This document shows positions 45,776 to 58,588 of a stretch of 64,000 nucleotides of DNA, in pieces. Source of the DNA: Whitmania pigra (Eukaryota; Annelida; Clitellata; Hirudinida; Haemopidae); contig JAJTWR010000425.1 of the NCBI GenBank assembly GCA_021613335.1, forward strand, positions 441,001 to 505,000. The letters run 5' to 3'. Made by a program: the position numbers and the translations under genes. The stretch's first letter is position 1. Each line of letters begins with the position of its first letter. A model generated the notes under the pieces. That model saw only the letters and a list, made by a program, of their open reading frames with translations. It ran no database searches and was not told the DNA's origin.

Positions 45776-47691
45776 ATGATGATTATGATGTTTGTGCATC
45801 AAATCACAGCAGTGTGTTCAAATTGATCTTTACTGAGCTCCTTGAGATTAAAAAAATTCTAAAAAAAAAAAAAAAAATCCCCTTTCACGCAACTCATCTT
45901 GCACAGCGGTAGGGTTTAAGGAGTTTATTTAAACCTTCTAATTCCTTCCAAGAGCTTTATTTTTAACTTAATAAAGTTGATTATTTATTTGTTTATTAGC
46001 AGAAGCTTTAAACATGATCGGTAGTCTAAAAATAAACAAACAAACGAATGATCGGAGTTCGAAAAACTAAAAACAGGTTCGACTACACACTACTTGTGTT
46101 TGCAGCGATGCAAATTTACGAGTCATCGGTGCGGATAAAAATTGGTTAAACAAAAAAAAAAAAAAGATAGAGATTTAAAAACTTTGAAAAGCTTTCGAAG
46201 ACAAACAGCAACACGACAGAAGTTGAACTTCTCCATCATAACTTGTACTCGATCTTCTAGAAATGTTCCGACCTAAGGAAGCCATAACTATCAGTCTCAC
46301 GAAGCTGCATGAATTTATGTTGTTATTATAACTATTGCTATTGTCATCGTAATGAATGAACATTTAAGTCTACTTATAATGATTAAATATTTTATTAATA
46401 TAAAATAAAATAACATAAAAAATAGTTTATTCATTATTATAATGTTATATAATAACAATAATACAAAATAATAATATATATAATTATTAGTATTATATAA
46501 TATTATATTATAATAATTATTATTAATTATAAATAACATTATTAATTAACACTATTTACTATTATTGTCATTGCTATTATAAAAATCATCATCATCATCA
46601 CCAACCATTCCAACTGATCTCATACTTGATCCTCCATACAGAGCGAAACACTGGACGTGGCCAACTACTTCAGCTCGGACATCCTCGAGTTGGTCGGTGC
46701 GGGCCTCATCATCCCGAGGTGGTCCGAGGCTGCCGAGACCCCCGTCGACCCCAAAGCCCCGGGTGAGTAGGACGGACGGGTGGACTGGACCGTCGTTCGT
46801 TTGTTTATTGTTTTTTTTTTGAGAATTTATTTTTTAAGTCTGAGAAATTAAATCGGAAAGATGTCTTTGAATAAAGTTTTCGATTAGATTTAATTTTAAT
46901 CCGGTCGTATTTTTTTTTTGCACGACTCGACGCGTTCGTTCGGAATGCGGCATTTGTCGAAGATGAGTTTTCGACGTGAAACCCGATGAGGTAGCATTCG
47001 ATGACTTGACGATGTAAGGCTGATGATAACGTTTCACAAACAAACTGTAATCGTGATATCAACGTTATCGTTATCTGGCTTTATCTATCATATCTATCGC
47101 CAGTAGGTCTCTGGCGACATTGCTTTTATGACTACCTCTTCTGATTACATTGCCGTCATCAATCTCAATTACTAATGGTTGACTTGAGATAAGGTTTTCT
47201 GTAGCAACAATGACAACAATTAGAAGTTAGCAACATCTTGGTAATAAATGGGTGCACAAGAAGATTGATCGATTGGTTGGTTGATTAGTTGATTGTTTGG
47301 TCTACTGGTTGGTTGATCGATTGGTTGGTTGATTAGTTGATTGTTTGGTCTACTGGTTGATTGATTGATTGAACTTTTTATCGGACACAAACACCGTGGA
47401 ATGAATGGAACAAAACTGCTCAGTGTCTGAAATGGAAACGCTTCTCTTCGGACGAACGAAACGAACGAAAGGTGAAAGTCAGTAAAGTCAAGTTAGGCAA
47501 TCAGTCCTCTTGTTTCTGTCACGTCAACATAGTGGCATGACGTGATGCTGATAATACTGTGGTGATGATGATGATGATGATGCTAACTAATGATGTCATT
47601 GTTGTATTGCAACAATACCTAACAATAGGCAATCAAAGCATCATTGTTGTTGCTGTTGTTATCATATCAATTATTATTATTATTATTATTG

Positions 47692-47726
<35 letters not shown>

Positions 47727-49013
47727 GGGCCGTTGTTGTTATCGTAGATAATATTAACAACACCACCAAGTCGTGGAAATTTTTTCGTCGCTCGCTTGTA
47801 AATGCGAAGGCAGTTCTCCGAGGATCGGAATGCCTTCCTCGCCAGCGAAAAGCTTTTTCTCCGAAACAATTATCTTATCGGGGAATTAGCGCTCGACGGG
47901 TCTCGGTGCGGAACGTTATTTTAACACGCATTCCACACCTGAAGGGGTTAAATGTTTTAAGACTAATTTGTAGAAGGAAGAAGTGCTTAAATAAGGTGAT
48001 TGGATTTGTTCTCGGGAAGTACGAGCACACAAGTCACAAGTACACAGAAACGGTCTTTGCAAAACGTTTCGATTCTTGCAAGCAGATTAAATCTGCTATG
48101 TTGAATACATGACATCAGTTCTACTGAAACATTTATAATTGTATTTTTCTCTAAACATTTCCTTACCATCACACTTGTACGTCAATCCGTCCCTTAAAAA
48201 CACCTTATTTCCTCCTCCCCCCTCTCGAACAGGTGAGTCCGGTTCGGCCGTGACGATAACGGAGAAGTCTTTGGAGGGAATGGAGTTGAAGAAATTCAAG
48301 AAGGGTTGGCAGGAGAACGCCTTCAACCAGTACGTCAGCGACGTAGTCTCCGTGCACAGGTCTCTGCCGGACTTCAGGGACAAAGAGTGAGTTTTGTTGT
48401 CCTCAAAAAATGTAATGGACGTTTGTATTACTTGTAACGACGTTCTCTCTTGTCATCGTCTTCAGTTTTCCTCTCATCGTCAGCAGTTTTTCTTCATCAT
48501 TTTCATCGTCTTTATGTCAGTGATGGTGCATCATCTTGGGATGCTTCCATAAATAGCTTCATTCTTTGTTGCATGTCTGGCCTGCAAGCTCCAATTAAAT
48601 TTCTTCTTTGTGAATTTATGCATCTTTTTTGGAAAAAAAAAATGTGGAGAAACATCTCCGGACCGCGAGCGGTTTCTGCTGCTTCGCATCTCGCTGCATT
48701 GAAGTCGCAACTCGAGTGAAAATCGCAGAAAACAATTCGGTGACGGCGAAAGAATTTCATCAGATCAATTTGAGGAATTAACAACAGACTAGTGAATGCG
48801 TTTAATGTTTCGAGTTTAATCTTCTTCGATTGAGCGGCTGCTCAATCAATTGCATAGACTTTCAATCGATTGGTTGCAATCAATCAATCGACAAAAGAGA
48901 CCTTCTTTCTGGAGGCCAATCAGTCAACTTTTCATTCAATCCATCATTGGGTCACGGACTGACGGTTTTGGAGGGGCTGAAATTTTTCAAAGCCCAGATG
49001 TTACAGTCACTAC

Positions 49014-49045
<32 letters not shown>

Positions 49046-49046
49046 G

Positions 49047-49094
<48 letters not shown>

Positions 49095-51911
49095 TATCAA
49101 CATTATAACCACTACCACTAGTGTCACAATCATTATCACTATTCATCACCACTATCATTGGTGTCATAATCACCACCATCATCATCATCATCATCAGGAT
49201 GTCCGTTGCTTGACTCTCGAATGGATTTAGTTTGTCCTGCATTTCCCAGGTGTCGGAACGTCAAGTACGACGTCGGCAAGTTGCCGGACACGAGCGTCAT
49301 CATCATCTTCCACAACGAGGCCTGGTCGACTCTTCTCAGGACCGTGCACAGCGTACTGGATCGTTCGCATCCTCACCTCGTCAAGGAGATCATCCTCGTG
49401 GATGACTACTCCGACAAAAGTCTGCCATTGTAATTTTCTGGCTGCTGTTGTTGTTGTTGTTGTTTTTGCTGTTGTTGCTGTTGCTGCTGTTGTTGTTTTT
49501 GTTGTTGCTGTTGTTGGTGATGGTTGATGCTTAAGATGAGATTTGCTTTTATAGTGATGTATATAGTGTTTAACTTTAATAATTAATAATAATACTTATT
49601 ATTATGAGTACAATCTAGTTATATTATATTACTAATGTGTTTGTCAATTGATACGTGTTATTATTATTATTATTATTATTTTCATTTTATACATTTAAAA
49701 GATTTTAAACCCTCCATTAGCAACCTTATTATTTGATGTTATTTAACAACAATTAGGGTAGTGATAACGATTATGATTGCTATTATTAACAACAACATCG
49801 ACAAAGAGTATAATAACCAAAGGGACTTAATGTAGACTTCCGTCGTGTCATGCGACTTAATTATGCAAATACATGTCATTAGACTAAATTATGCAAATTC
49901 ATGTCACTAGACTAAATTATGCAAATACATGCCATTAGACTAATTTATGAAAATGCATGTCATTAGACTTAATTGTATGAACGCATGATTTCGAGATTTA
50001 TTTTCGAGGAAAGATGAAGGTCAACTGCTGGAACAGGAAGCTTCGAAAGGATTTAAAACCATTTAAAGCCTTTTAAATCCCTTTAAATCCTTTTTGTTAA
50101 AATTTTAATTTAAAACCTTTTAAATCCTTTTTTTTTAAATTTTACTTTAAAACCATTTAAAGCCTTTTAAATCTTTGTTTTCATTCAGTTGTCTTTTTTA
50201 ATCTTCATTGGCTTTGTGTGGTTGTGTGTTTGCATTGGATGTGGTAAATTGTTCAATTAAAGATAATTAATGTTATTGTTTCCGCCAATGTGAGTGGACG
50301 TCAGTGAATGAGATTATAATACTGCTATTAAGTAATACTGATTATGGATGTAAATAAATAAATAAATAATAATAAAAACAATAATAATAATAATAACGGT
50401 AATAGTAATAATAATGACAATAATTAAAATAAGTAATCATAGTCAGTTGATCCTACCAAATGGTAGAAGTCGTTCGTCTTTGGGAAAAACATTTCGATGA
50501 GAAAAATACGAAAAGTTGCAATTTAATTTAATGTTTCTGTAATCTTTTATTTTTTTATCTCCCTCGTCTTCAGTCCCAGACTTTGTGTTCTGATTGTTGA
50601 GAAATAGATTCCCTTTATACTTTCTGGTAATCGAGAAATGTTCGATTTGCCAACTCCGACCGACCAGACAAGACGACGACGAATAAGGAGAATAAGGATG
50701 CGTCAAAACTTTCAATCCTGCCTCGACTTTATTTATTTTTTATCTATTTTTTATTTTTTAATTTTTTTTGTTTTTTTATCTCTCGAGGCTTTTAAAAGTG
50801 CAGAAATTGTGGACTTTTTAAAAAAAAAAAAAAAAAAAGATTTTCATTTTCTGTTATCTTCTGTTGATGCTTGGAGATTGAGAGGGAAATTAAAAAGATC
50901 ATTGGTGAAGATAATAACAATGATGATGATGATGAGGAGGAGGAGGAAGATGATGAGGATGATGATGATGATGATGATGACGATGATGAAAAGAAGTGCA
51001 AATTTTCAGGAAGATAACAATTCCGCACTGCTGAACACTGTTTCCTTTGTCTTCGTTGACGACGACAACTACGATGATTTATATGATGATGATGATAATG
51101 ACAACGATGATGGCGACGACGATGCTAATGAAGACGGCTGATGATGGGAGGATGAAATGATCAACCAACGATTACGTCAGTCAGTTGGGTCTAATTGTAT
51201 TTATGGGTGGTGGTTGTCCTCGTTTATGTGATGATAATGATGGTGAGGATGGTTATGGTGATGATGGTAATGATGGTGATGACGATGGTGGTGATGGTGG
51301 TGATGGTGGTGATGCAAAGCAGATGGCTATGCATCTTGGGAACTTGAGATTCATCCATCATCATCTGTCATCATCATCATCATCATCTCCTTTGTTATTG
51401 TTGTTGTTGTTGTTGCTGCTCGTATTGTCGTAGTATCGAGTGTTCCAAACCCACAATACTCATCCACCCTTTCCTCTCCAGACAATGGTGATGGTGATGA
51501 TGATTGCGACGATGATGATGATGATGATGATGACGAAGGCCGGAAGTTCGATTTTTGATTCCATTGAAAACCGACAGTTCCTGTCTGCATTTTGAGTTCA
51601 AAGGATCATCCGTTTGTGCTGCTAAGGATGATGATGATGGTGGTGATGAGGATGATGATGGTGATGATGATGATGGTGGTGTTGATGATGATGATTGTTT
51701 GATCTCTGTGTCTCTACTTTTTAAAGGAAACTGACATTAAACAAAGAACTTTAATATGATGATGACGATGATTGTGATAATGATAATGATAAAAATATGT
51801 ATGTATAATAGCGACAAGAATATTATTAATATGGACAATTATTCTTATATCTTATTATTATGTTTATTACTATTATAATATTATTATTTTGTTCATTATT
51901 ATTATAATTAA

Positions 51912-51954
<43 letters not shown>

Positions 51955-52047
51955 GGTCGATGCCTTTTGATTGCATTTAAAATGAACCTTTTGTGAGGTT
52001 TTATTGGTGAAGGGTACAATGGATGAATACAATAAACATAATAGGTG

Positions 52048-52111
<64 letters not shown>

Positions 52112-52316
52112 CGTGGTGGTGGTGATGGTTATGCATAACGAGGCATCCAAATTAACTATTATTATTGTGATAATGATAATGACGATGACTGTTATATTTA
52201 TTTTTATTCTTCTTCTTCTTCTTATTATTATTATTGTTATTATTATTCAAAAATAATTAAGCAGCATACAACCAGCGCTAACCAGGCCGTAGTTTTCTCA
52301 TAACGACGACGAAGAC

Positions 52317-52353
<37 letters not shown>

Positions 52354-52773
52354 GTAATGATTGTGGTGGTGATGACGTTTCATTGAGATTCTGATGCACC
52401 ATTCATGCACCAACCCCCCTCCAAAAAAAAAAAAAAAAACCAAAAAACCAAAAACAGCCCACCTAACCCCCCCCAATTCCTAAACCCTTTTCAGGTCATC
52501 TGAGACGTGACCTCGAGGACTACATGTCGAAGCTGAAGAAGGTCAGAATACTAAGAAGCAAGAGCAGACAGGGTCTCATCAGGGCTCGCCTACTGGGGGC
52601 CAAGCATGCCCGGGGCAAAGTGCTCACCTTCCTGGACAGCCACTGCGAGTGCGCCAAAGGTCAGGCAGAATATGCTTTTGAACTTTATTATTATTCATTA
52701 TTAGCATTTGACCTTTTCAGAAGTTTCTCTCCCGGTGAAAGATTTGTGGTTTACTGTCGTCTTTTGATGATGG

Positions 52774-52805
<32 letters not shown>

Positions 52806-54050
52806 ATGATGATGCGTTGCTTTGCCTATTTACTTGTGTGGAGCCTGTTAAATTTAAACACGGAGCCTGTGTTCATTGATGTCGATAATGTTGTTGTTGT
52901 TGATGATGTTGATGATGTTGATGTTGATGTTGTTGATGATGCTGATGTTATTGATGATGTTGATGTTGTTGATGATGTTGTTGTTGTTGATGATGTTGAT
53001 GTTATTGATGATGTTGATGTTGTTGATGATGTTGTTGTTGTTGATGATGTTGATGATGATTGTCGATGATGATGTTGACAATGGTCATTAATGATGATGC
53101 TGATGATGATCATCAATGATGATGGTACTGTTGTTGACGGGAATGGTGGGGCGATGATTAAATGATAAACGTGGATGCTGGATCCAAGTGGCTTAAACAA
53201 ACGCCAACGTTGCCCTTAAAAAATCGCATCACTTTCATGTGAAAACATCAAAAATAAAATAATAACAACAACAACAACAACAACAACAATAATAATAATA
53301 ACATTAATAGTAATAATATCTACAATAACCAATCGCGTCGTAAAGGCTGGCTGGAGCCGCTTCTGGCCCGGATCTCCGCCAACACCACGAACGTCGTCAC
53401 GCCGATCATCGACGTCATCAGCGACAGTAGCCTCGCCTACCAGTACACCTCTGCCAGGTCGACCAGCGTTGGCGGTTTCGACTGGAACCTCCAGTTCAAC
53501 TGGCACGCCATTCCGAGGAGGGAGATCGAGAGACGGAAGAGCGACGTGGATCCGATCAGGTGAGAAGCTTGCCCTTCCTCTGACCAACGAGGGGCCGAAC
53601 GGGTGGAGTCAATTCCGAAGGGGTTTGCTAATTACGTACCCCGGGGTTAACCCTTTTCAGATCATGGCTGTCGCCATTGTAACCGTTGCTTCCTACTTAT
53701 ACAGATCGCCTACTATGGCCGGGGGGTTGTTTGCCATCGACAAGAAGTACTTCGAGTACTTAGGGCAGTACGACCCCGGCATGGACATCTGGGGAGCTGA
53801 GAATTTGGAAATGTCGTTCAAGGTTTGCACCTTTGTTACCTCTGATGCAGCTGTGCAATTGGCGCAACATAAATGGGCTAAATAAACGCATTATAATTTC
53901 ATCTCATCCCTCGCTCTCAGTATTGTCTTTTATCCCGTTAATTTTCACAAATGCAACAACTGATCAATCACTCTATTATTATTATTATTATTGTTGTTGT
54001 TGTTGTTGTTGTTACTGTTGTTATTATTGTTATTATTATTATTATTATTA

Positions 54051-54091
<41 letters not shown>

Positions 54092-57000
54092 TATTATTAT
54101 TATTATTATTTATAATAATACTTATTCAAGCCTCACATTATTAGCATATCTTAATATTCATGAACCTCCAAGCGTTGTGTACGTGCTCAGCGAGAAATTA
54201 GAGAAATTATCGCATCCTAATGTCCACTTTTAACGATGCAATTTGTCCGGCTATCCGTAGGCTATAAATAACACGGACGTCGATTGGTCGATCCTTATCA
54301 ATCTCGACTCCACCCCCTTCCCCCTTTTCCAGATATGGATGTGCGGCGGGAACTTGGAGATTGTCGTCTGCTCGCACGTGGGTCACATCTTCAGGAACCG
54401 TAGTCCCTACCAGTGGAGGCCCGGGGTGAACATCCTCGTCAAAAACACCGTCAGACTTGCAGAGGTCTGGATGGATGAATACAAGCACATCTACTACGAG
54501 CGCATCAACAACAAGCTGGTTATTAGAATTATCGGCTCCTCACGATTAATTAATTGATTGATTAGTTAACTGATTAATTGATTGGCAATTATTGCTGCTT
54601 AGTCTATTCGATGAATATTTATTTTTGAGCTCAGTTTGAGCCGACATTTGTAATGTCCTCCGCCTAGTGGAGTTCGTTATGGCGGTGATTTTGATGATGA
54701 TCCTATTACTTGGCGATGATGTTATTGATGCTGCTGTTGATGATGATAATGATGATGTTGATGATGTTGTGTTGATGATGATGATGACGATGTCGACAGG
54801 GTGATTACGGAGACGTTAGCGAGAGGAAAGAGCTCAGACAGAGGCTCCAGTGTAAGACTTTCCAGTGGTACATCGACAACATTTATCCAGAACTATTCCT
54901 GCCCTCCAAGGCTCAGTACAGCGGCGAGGTTGGCTTATACTCACTCACTCACTCACTTACTCATTCATTCTCTCAATCACTCACTCATTCACTTACTCAT
55001 TCATTCTCTCAATCACTCACTCAATCACTCACTCATTCATTCTCTCAATCACTCACTCAATCACTCACTCATTCATTCTCTCAATCACTCACTCAATCAC
55101 TCATTCATTCTCTCAATCACTCACTCATTCATTTACTCATTCATTCTCTCAATCACTCACCCATTCACTTACTCATTCACTCTCTCATTCACTCGTTCAA
55201 TCACTTACATCCGTCCAATTACTCACTCAATCACTCACTCGTTCATCATAATTAGCATAACAGACATCGGCTTCAAGCCAATTAGAGCTTCAAACGACGA
55301 CCCACGTGATTAATAACCGTGGCATTTCTCTGGACAAACCAAATCTCCATTTGCGGCCTTTCCGGTCTTCTTCCACCGGATGACGGATGGATGGATGGAT
55401 GGATGGATGGGTGGATGGATGAATGAATGGATGAATGGATGGACGGATGGATGGATGGGTGGATGGATGAATGGATGGATGAATGGATAGATGAATGGAT
55501 GGGTGGATGGATGAATGGATGGATGGATGGATGGATGAATGAATGGGTGGATGGATGGATGAATGAATGAATGGATGGATGGCTTGCTGGGTGGATGGAT
55601 GGTTGGGTGGGTTGATGGATGGGTGGATGGTTGAATGGCTGGAGGGCATGGATTGTTTTGAGAAGCAGGCTCATTTTTCTTGTCATGGTGATGATGATGA
55701 TGACGATGACGATGATAATGATGACGACGCTTCTATCTTGTGATTGCCAATAGTCTTAAGTGAACGGATGCGTGCCTCAGGAGCGTGTGTTGTTGCTGTG
55801 CATTCCTTGGTGTTGTTGTTGTTGTTGTTGTTGTTGTGCAAATGATGTTTTGTCTGCTCTGCTCATGCGCTGATATACTGACAATGCAATGACGTTGCTG
55901 TTGTTGTTATTGTTGTTGTTAATGATTGCAGTTGTCACTGAAGCTCAAGAAAGTCAATGTATGATGATGATGATCATGATGACGATGGTGACATATTAGT
56001 CATCTATTATTAATTTATTAATTCACCAAATTACTCGACGGTCATGACGATGGTGATGGTGACGATAAGATGATGATGACGGACGGCGATAATAGCACAC
56101 TTCGACAACATCAACAACGGATCCACGACGAGCAATTAATGAAGAAAATGAAACTGTTTATTTTTTTGTGAAGTCATCGAAAACAAAAAACGAAAACAAA
56201 AAACAAAAAACACATTCCTTTCGTCACGTGTGTCATGCCAACAGCTCGAACTGCAGGGGATCGCAACCGCGATCGCATCGGTCGACAGCAAGTCACGGAG
56301 GCATTTTACGACCCGGGCAGATGAGTTGATGTCGTGTGTTCGTGTTCGTGTTCGTTAGAAGGCTGGAATGTGTTGATGGATGCGATGTTGAATGTGTTGA
56401 TGTATGTGACGTTGAATGTGTTGATGGATGTGATGGATGCACGCGGATGTGAATGTTGGATGTGAATTGTGCGGAGTCTGAAAAACAAAACGTTCTTGGA
56501 ATTCGAGAGAAAACGAATGGACGAAGACGAAGACCTAGGGAATGATCGGAACTCGGAGAATTCCAGGGGCGGATGGATGGAACGTCGGATGGATGGACAG
56601 CCCGATGGATGGCGTTGTTTTTTTTTCTCTCCAGGTTTTGATGGATGCATGAACAGCTGATTGAGTCAATGATTGATGGGGCTGATGAGTGAGAAGGTGA
56701 GTGAATGGATGAATGAATGGTTGAGTGAGTGAATTAATGGTTGAGTGAATGGATGAATGAATTGTTGATTGAGTGAATTAATGGTTGAGTGAATGGATGA
56801 ATGAATGGTTGATTGAGTAAATTAATGGTTGAGTGAATGGATGAATGAATGGTTGATTGAGTGAATTAATGGTTGAGTGAATGGATGAATGAATTGTTGA
56901 TTGAGTGAATTAATGGTTGAGTGAGTGAATGAATGAATGAACGAAAGAATGAGTGAGTGAATCTTTTGTATAAATGATGAAACAAAAGATAGATTGATTG

Positions 57001-57344
57001 ATGAATGGAGCAGTCAGGATGAGAGAAAGGAAATAAATGAGAGAACATTTTGATAAATCGATGATTGATTGAACAACCAGCCAATCAGCTGTCGGGAACT
57101 GTTCTCCTTTTATTAATCACCAACGGTTGATGAATAACGCCATTCACATGCCAATGAAAAGAAAAGATCTTCGTGATAAAAACTGCATTCATTTGTATTA
57201 ATTGATTAAGGAACATTAGTTATGCTATCAGTTAACCAACGACAACGACAATCAAATAATATTAACGATAATATTAATAATATTAACAATAATTATCATA
57301 GTCGTTGTAACAAAAAATAATAGTTAGTCAATCAATTATCAAGG

Positions 57345-57378
<34 letters not shown>

Positions 57379-58588
57379 TAATTAATTTTTTCCTCTCCCC
57401 TCCCATTCCAGATTCGAAACATGGTTCTCTTCGAGTGGGAGGATTCCGGTCAAGTCGTGCCCATTTGCCTCGACAGTTCCACGGAGATGAGTGTACTCAA
57501 TAAACCCGTCAACTTGTGGCCTTGTCACGAACAGGGAGGCAATCAGGTGATATTAGTCGCGTGGGTCGTTTCTGGTCGATGTTTCTGTTGTTTTGATGTT
57601 TATTTTATAGTTACTATTTTCGGTGTTAAGTTGACGAGTGAATAAATCAAACGATTATTTTATTTTATTATCATTATTGCTGATGATTATTTCATTGTAA
57701 ATATTTCAGATGTTTATGTTATTGAACACATTTCAGATGTTTATATTATTGAAAATATTTCAGATGTTTATATTATTAAAAATATTTCGGACGTTTGCAT
57801 GATTGTAATTAATTACCTCTGATAACGTTTACTTGATTACACGACTACCCTAGCACTGGTACTTGGACGTCGAGGGTCGCATCAGGAGAGACGACCACTG
57901 CCTGTCCGACCGCGGGAGGAGGGTCATCGTCATCGAGTGCAATGACAGCCTCAACCACATGTGGACCTACGAGGTGTCTGCTCTGATGATGATGATGATG
58001 TTTATGGTGATGATGATGATGATGATGATCGTTGTGATGATAGTATTGATGGTGGTATTGATGACGGTGACGGTTTCTTTACGCGTAAGAATTTCGCCGG
58101 CACTAAAGTTTATGTCGTCGAGCGTGTTCATTCCCAAATTAAATGCATTATTTTTACGCTAAATTTTATTACCAACGTCGTTGCTTTCTGGTATGCCGGT
58201 CTCGACTCGCATTCTTGCATTTAACGAGAACAAGAATGACGATTAACTCGTATAATATTATCATTTATAATGCTTTAACTATTATAACGTATTCTCGACT
58301 AACCAATGCGCAAACATCCCAGCATTCTATGCAGGGTCTTGATAAATAAGTCGTAATAAAACAAGCCACAAGTTTTACTACCCAAATGATCACAAGTTGA
58401 CCTTTAACCTTTCAACCTCACAGAAAGGTCACTTGATAAACAAGTCCAGCATGAACTGCATCGAAATCACAGCGGACGGCAAGAAGGTGGTCGTCTCCAG
58501 GTGTCGATACAACCTGGACGAGAACAGACAGGTGTGGCACTGGAGGAAGAGGAGCTCCGAGATCGGCTTCACCGAAGAATCCACCTGA
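44887..58588 (+). CDS. Polypeptide N-acetylgalactosaminyltransferase
   Basis: Twelve exons (44887-45219, 46642-46762, 48233-48386, 49250-49419, 52495-52659, 53346-53559, 53705-53822, 54333-54518, 54800-54928, 57412-57546, 57854-57973, 58424-58588) close exactly to 669 residues. It starts mucin-type O-glycosylation by adding GalNAc to Ser/Thr in the Golgi. Type II topology: [20 protein letters not shown] begins the cytosolic tail and anchor, followed by a stem. GT-A domain: [20 protein letters not shown], the metal-binding DxH in [81 protein letters not shown] and [19 protein letters not shown]-terminal ricin-B lectin domain occupies exons 10-12 ([31 protein letters not shown]). The first ATG is at 44887; an upstream in-frame TTG is not a start. 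Isoform type is not resolved. Exon 4 uses the unusual donor GTCTGC. Introns are dense in ATT, ATG and ATC repeats. Confidence 0.95.
47549..47727 (+). repeat. ATG and ATT microsatellites in GALNT intron 2
   Basis: A GATGATG run near 47558-47582 and an (ATT)n/(GTT)n run at about 47667-47727, both in the intron between exons 2 and 3. Confidence 0.8.
49014..49092 (+). repeat. (ATC)n microsatellite upstream of GALNT exon 4
   Basis: About 25 ATC units with one AGC interruption, 160 bp before exon 4. Further ATC runs at 49177-49195. Confidence 0.9.
49861..49952 (+). repeat. 28-bp tandem repeat carrying octamer motifs
   Basis: Unit AGACTAAATTATGCAAATAC... repeats about four times in GALNT intron 4; exact ATGCAAAT octamers lie at 49863, 49891 and 49919, with a degraded fourth at about 49947. 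Confidence 0.75.
50040..50175 (+). repeat. TTTAAA-rich minisatellite in GALNT intron 4
   Basis: Short motif AAACCATTTAAAGCCTTTTA with variants recurs about four times. Confidence 0.65.
50916..52356 (+). repeat. Cluster of ATG, ATC and ATT microsatellites in GALNT intron 4
   Basis: Runs of ATG (about 50916-50990, 51225-51315, 51627-51695, 52318-52352), ATC (51355-51388) and ATT (51910-51952, 52050-52110). The apparent Asp-, Met- or Ile-rich open frames across this block are repeat artefacts. Confidence 0.8.
52867..53110 (+). repeat. GTT/GAT minisatellite in GALNT intron 5
   Basis: A compound array of TTGATGATG and TTGTTG units with a roughly 24-60 bp higher-order pattern. It is followed at 53267-53290 by (ACA)n and (AAT)n. 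Confidence 0.75.
53970..54116 (+). repeat. ATT/GTT microsatellite in GALNT intron 7
   Basis: ATT runs flank a GTT run (53991-54014), total about 145 bp, in the intron between exons 7 and 8. Confidence 0.85.
54943..55245 (+). repeat. Tetranucleotide-based 36-bp minisatellite
   Basis: Units TCAC, TCAT, TCTC and TCAA are ordered into a repeat of about 36 bp (TTCATTCTCTCAATCACTCA plus 16 nt) for several copies, starting 14 bp after the end of GALNT exon 9. Confidence 0.85.
55380..55640 (+). repeat. (ATGG)n repeat in GALNT intron 9
   Basis: About 65 tetranucleotide units of ATGG with ATGA and GTGG variants. Purine-rich on the + strand. Confidence 0.9.
56690..56965 (+). repeat. 44-bp minisatellite in GALNT intron 9
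   Basis: Anchor TAATGGTTGAGTGA lies at 56735, 56779, 56823, 56867 and 56911, an exact 44-bp period, itself composed of tetranucleotide variants of GAAT/GGAT/GAGT. Confidence 0.9.
57344..57376 (+). repeat. (ATC)n microsatellite before GALNT exon 10
   Basis: Eleven ATC units ending 35 bp before exon 10; complementary to the ATG runs at 57984-58029 downstream of exon 11. Confidence 0.85.

Noticed and set aside
52524..53069. 181-residue frame continuing exon 5 into an Asp/Val-rich repeat
   Set aside because: Splicing at 52659 to 53346 restores the conserved GALNT sequence ([10 protein letters not shown]), so the acidic extension is intron read-through.
54801..55686. Open frames rich in SLTHS or HPSIHPS repeats on both strands
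   Set aside because: Translations of tetranucleotide repeats in GALNT intron 9; only 54800-54928 is coding, in another frame.
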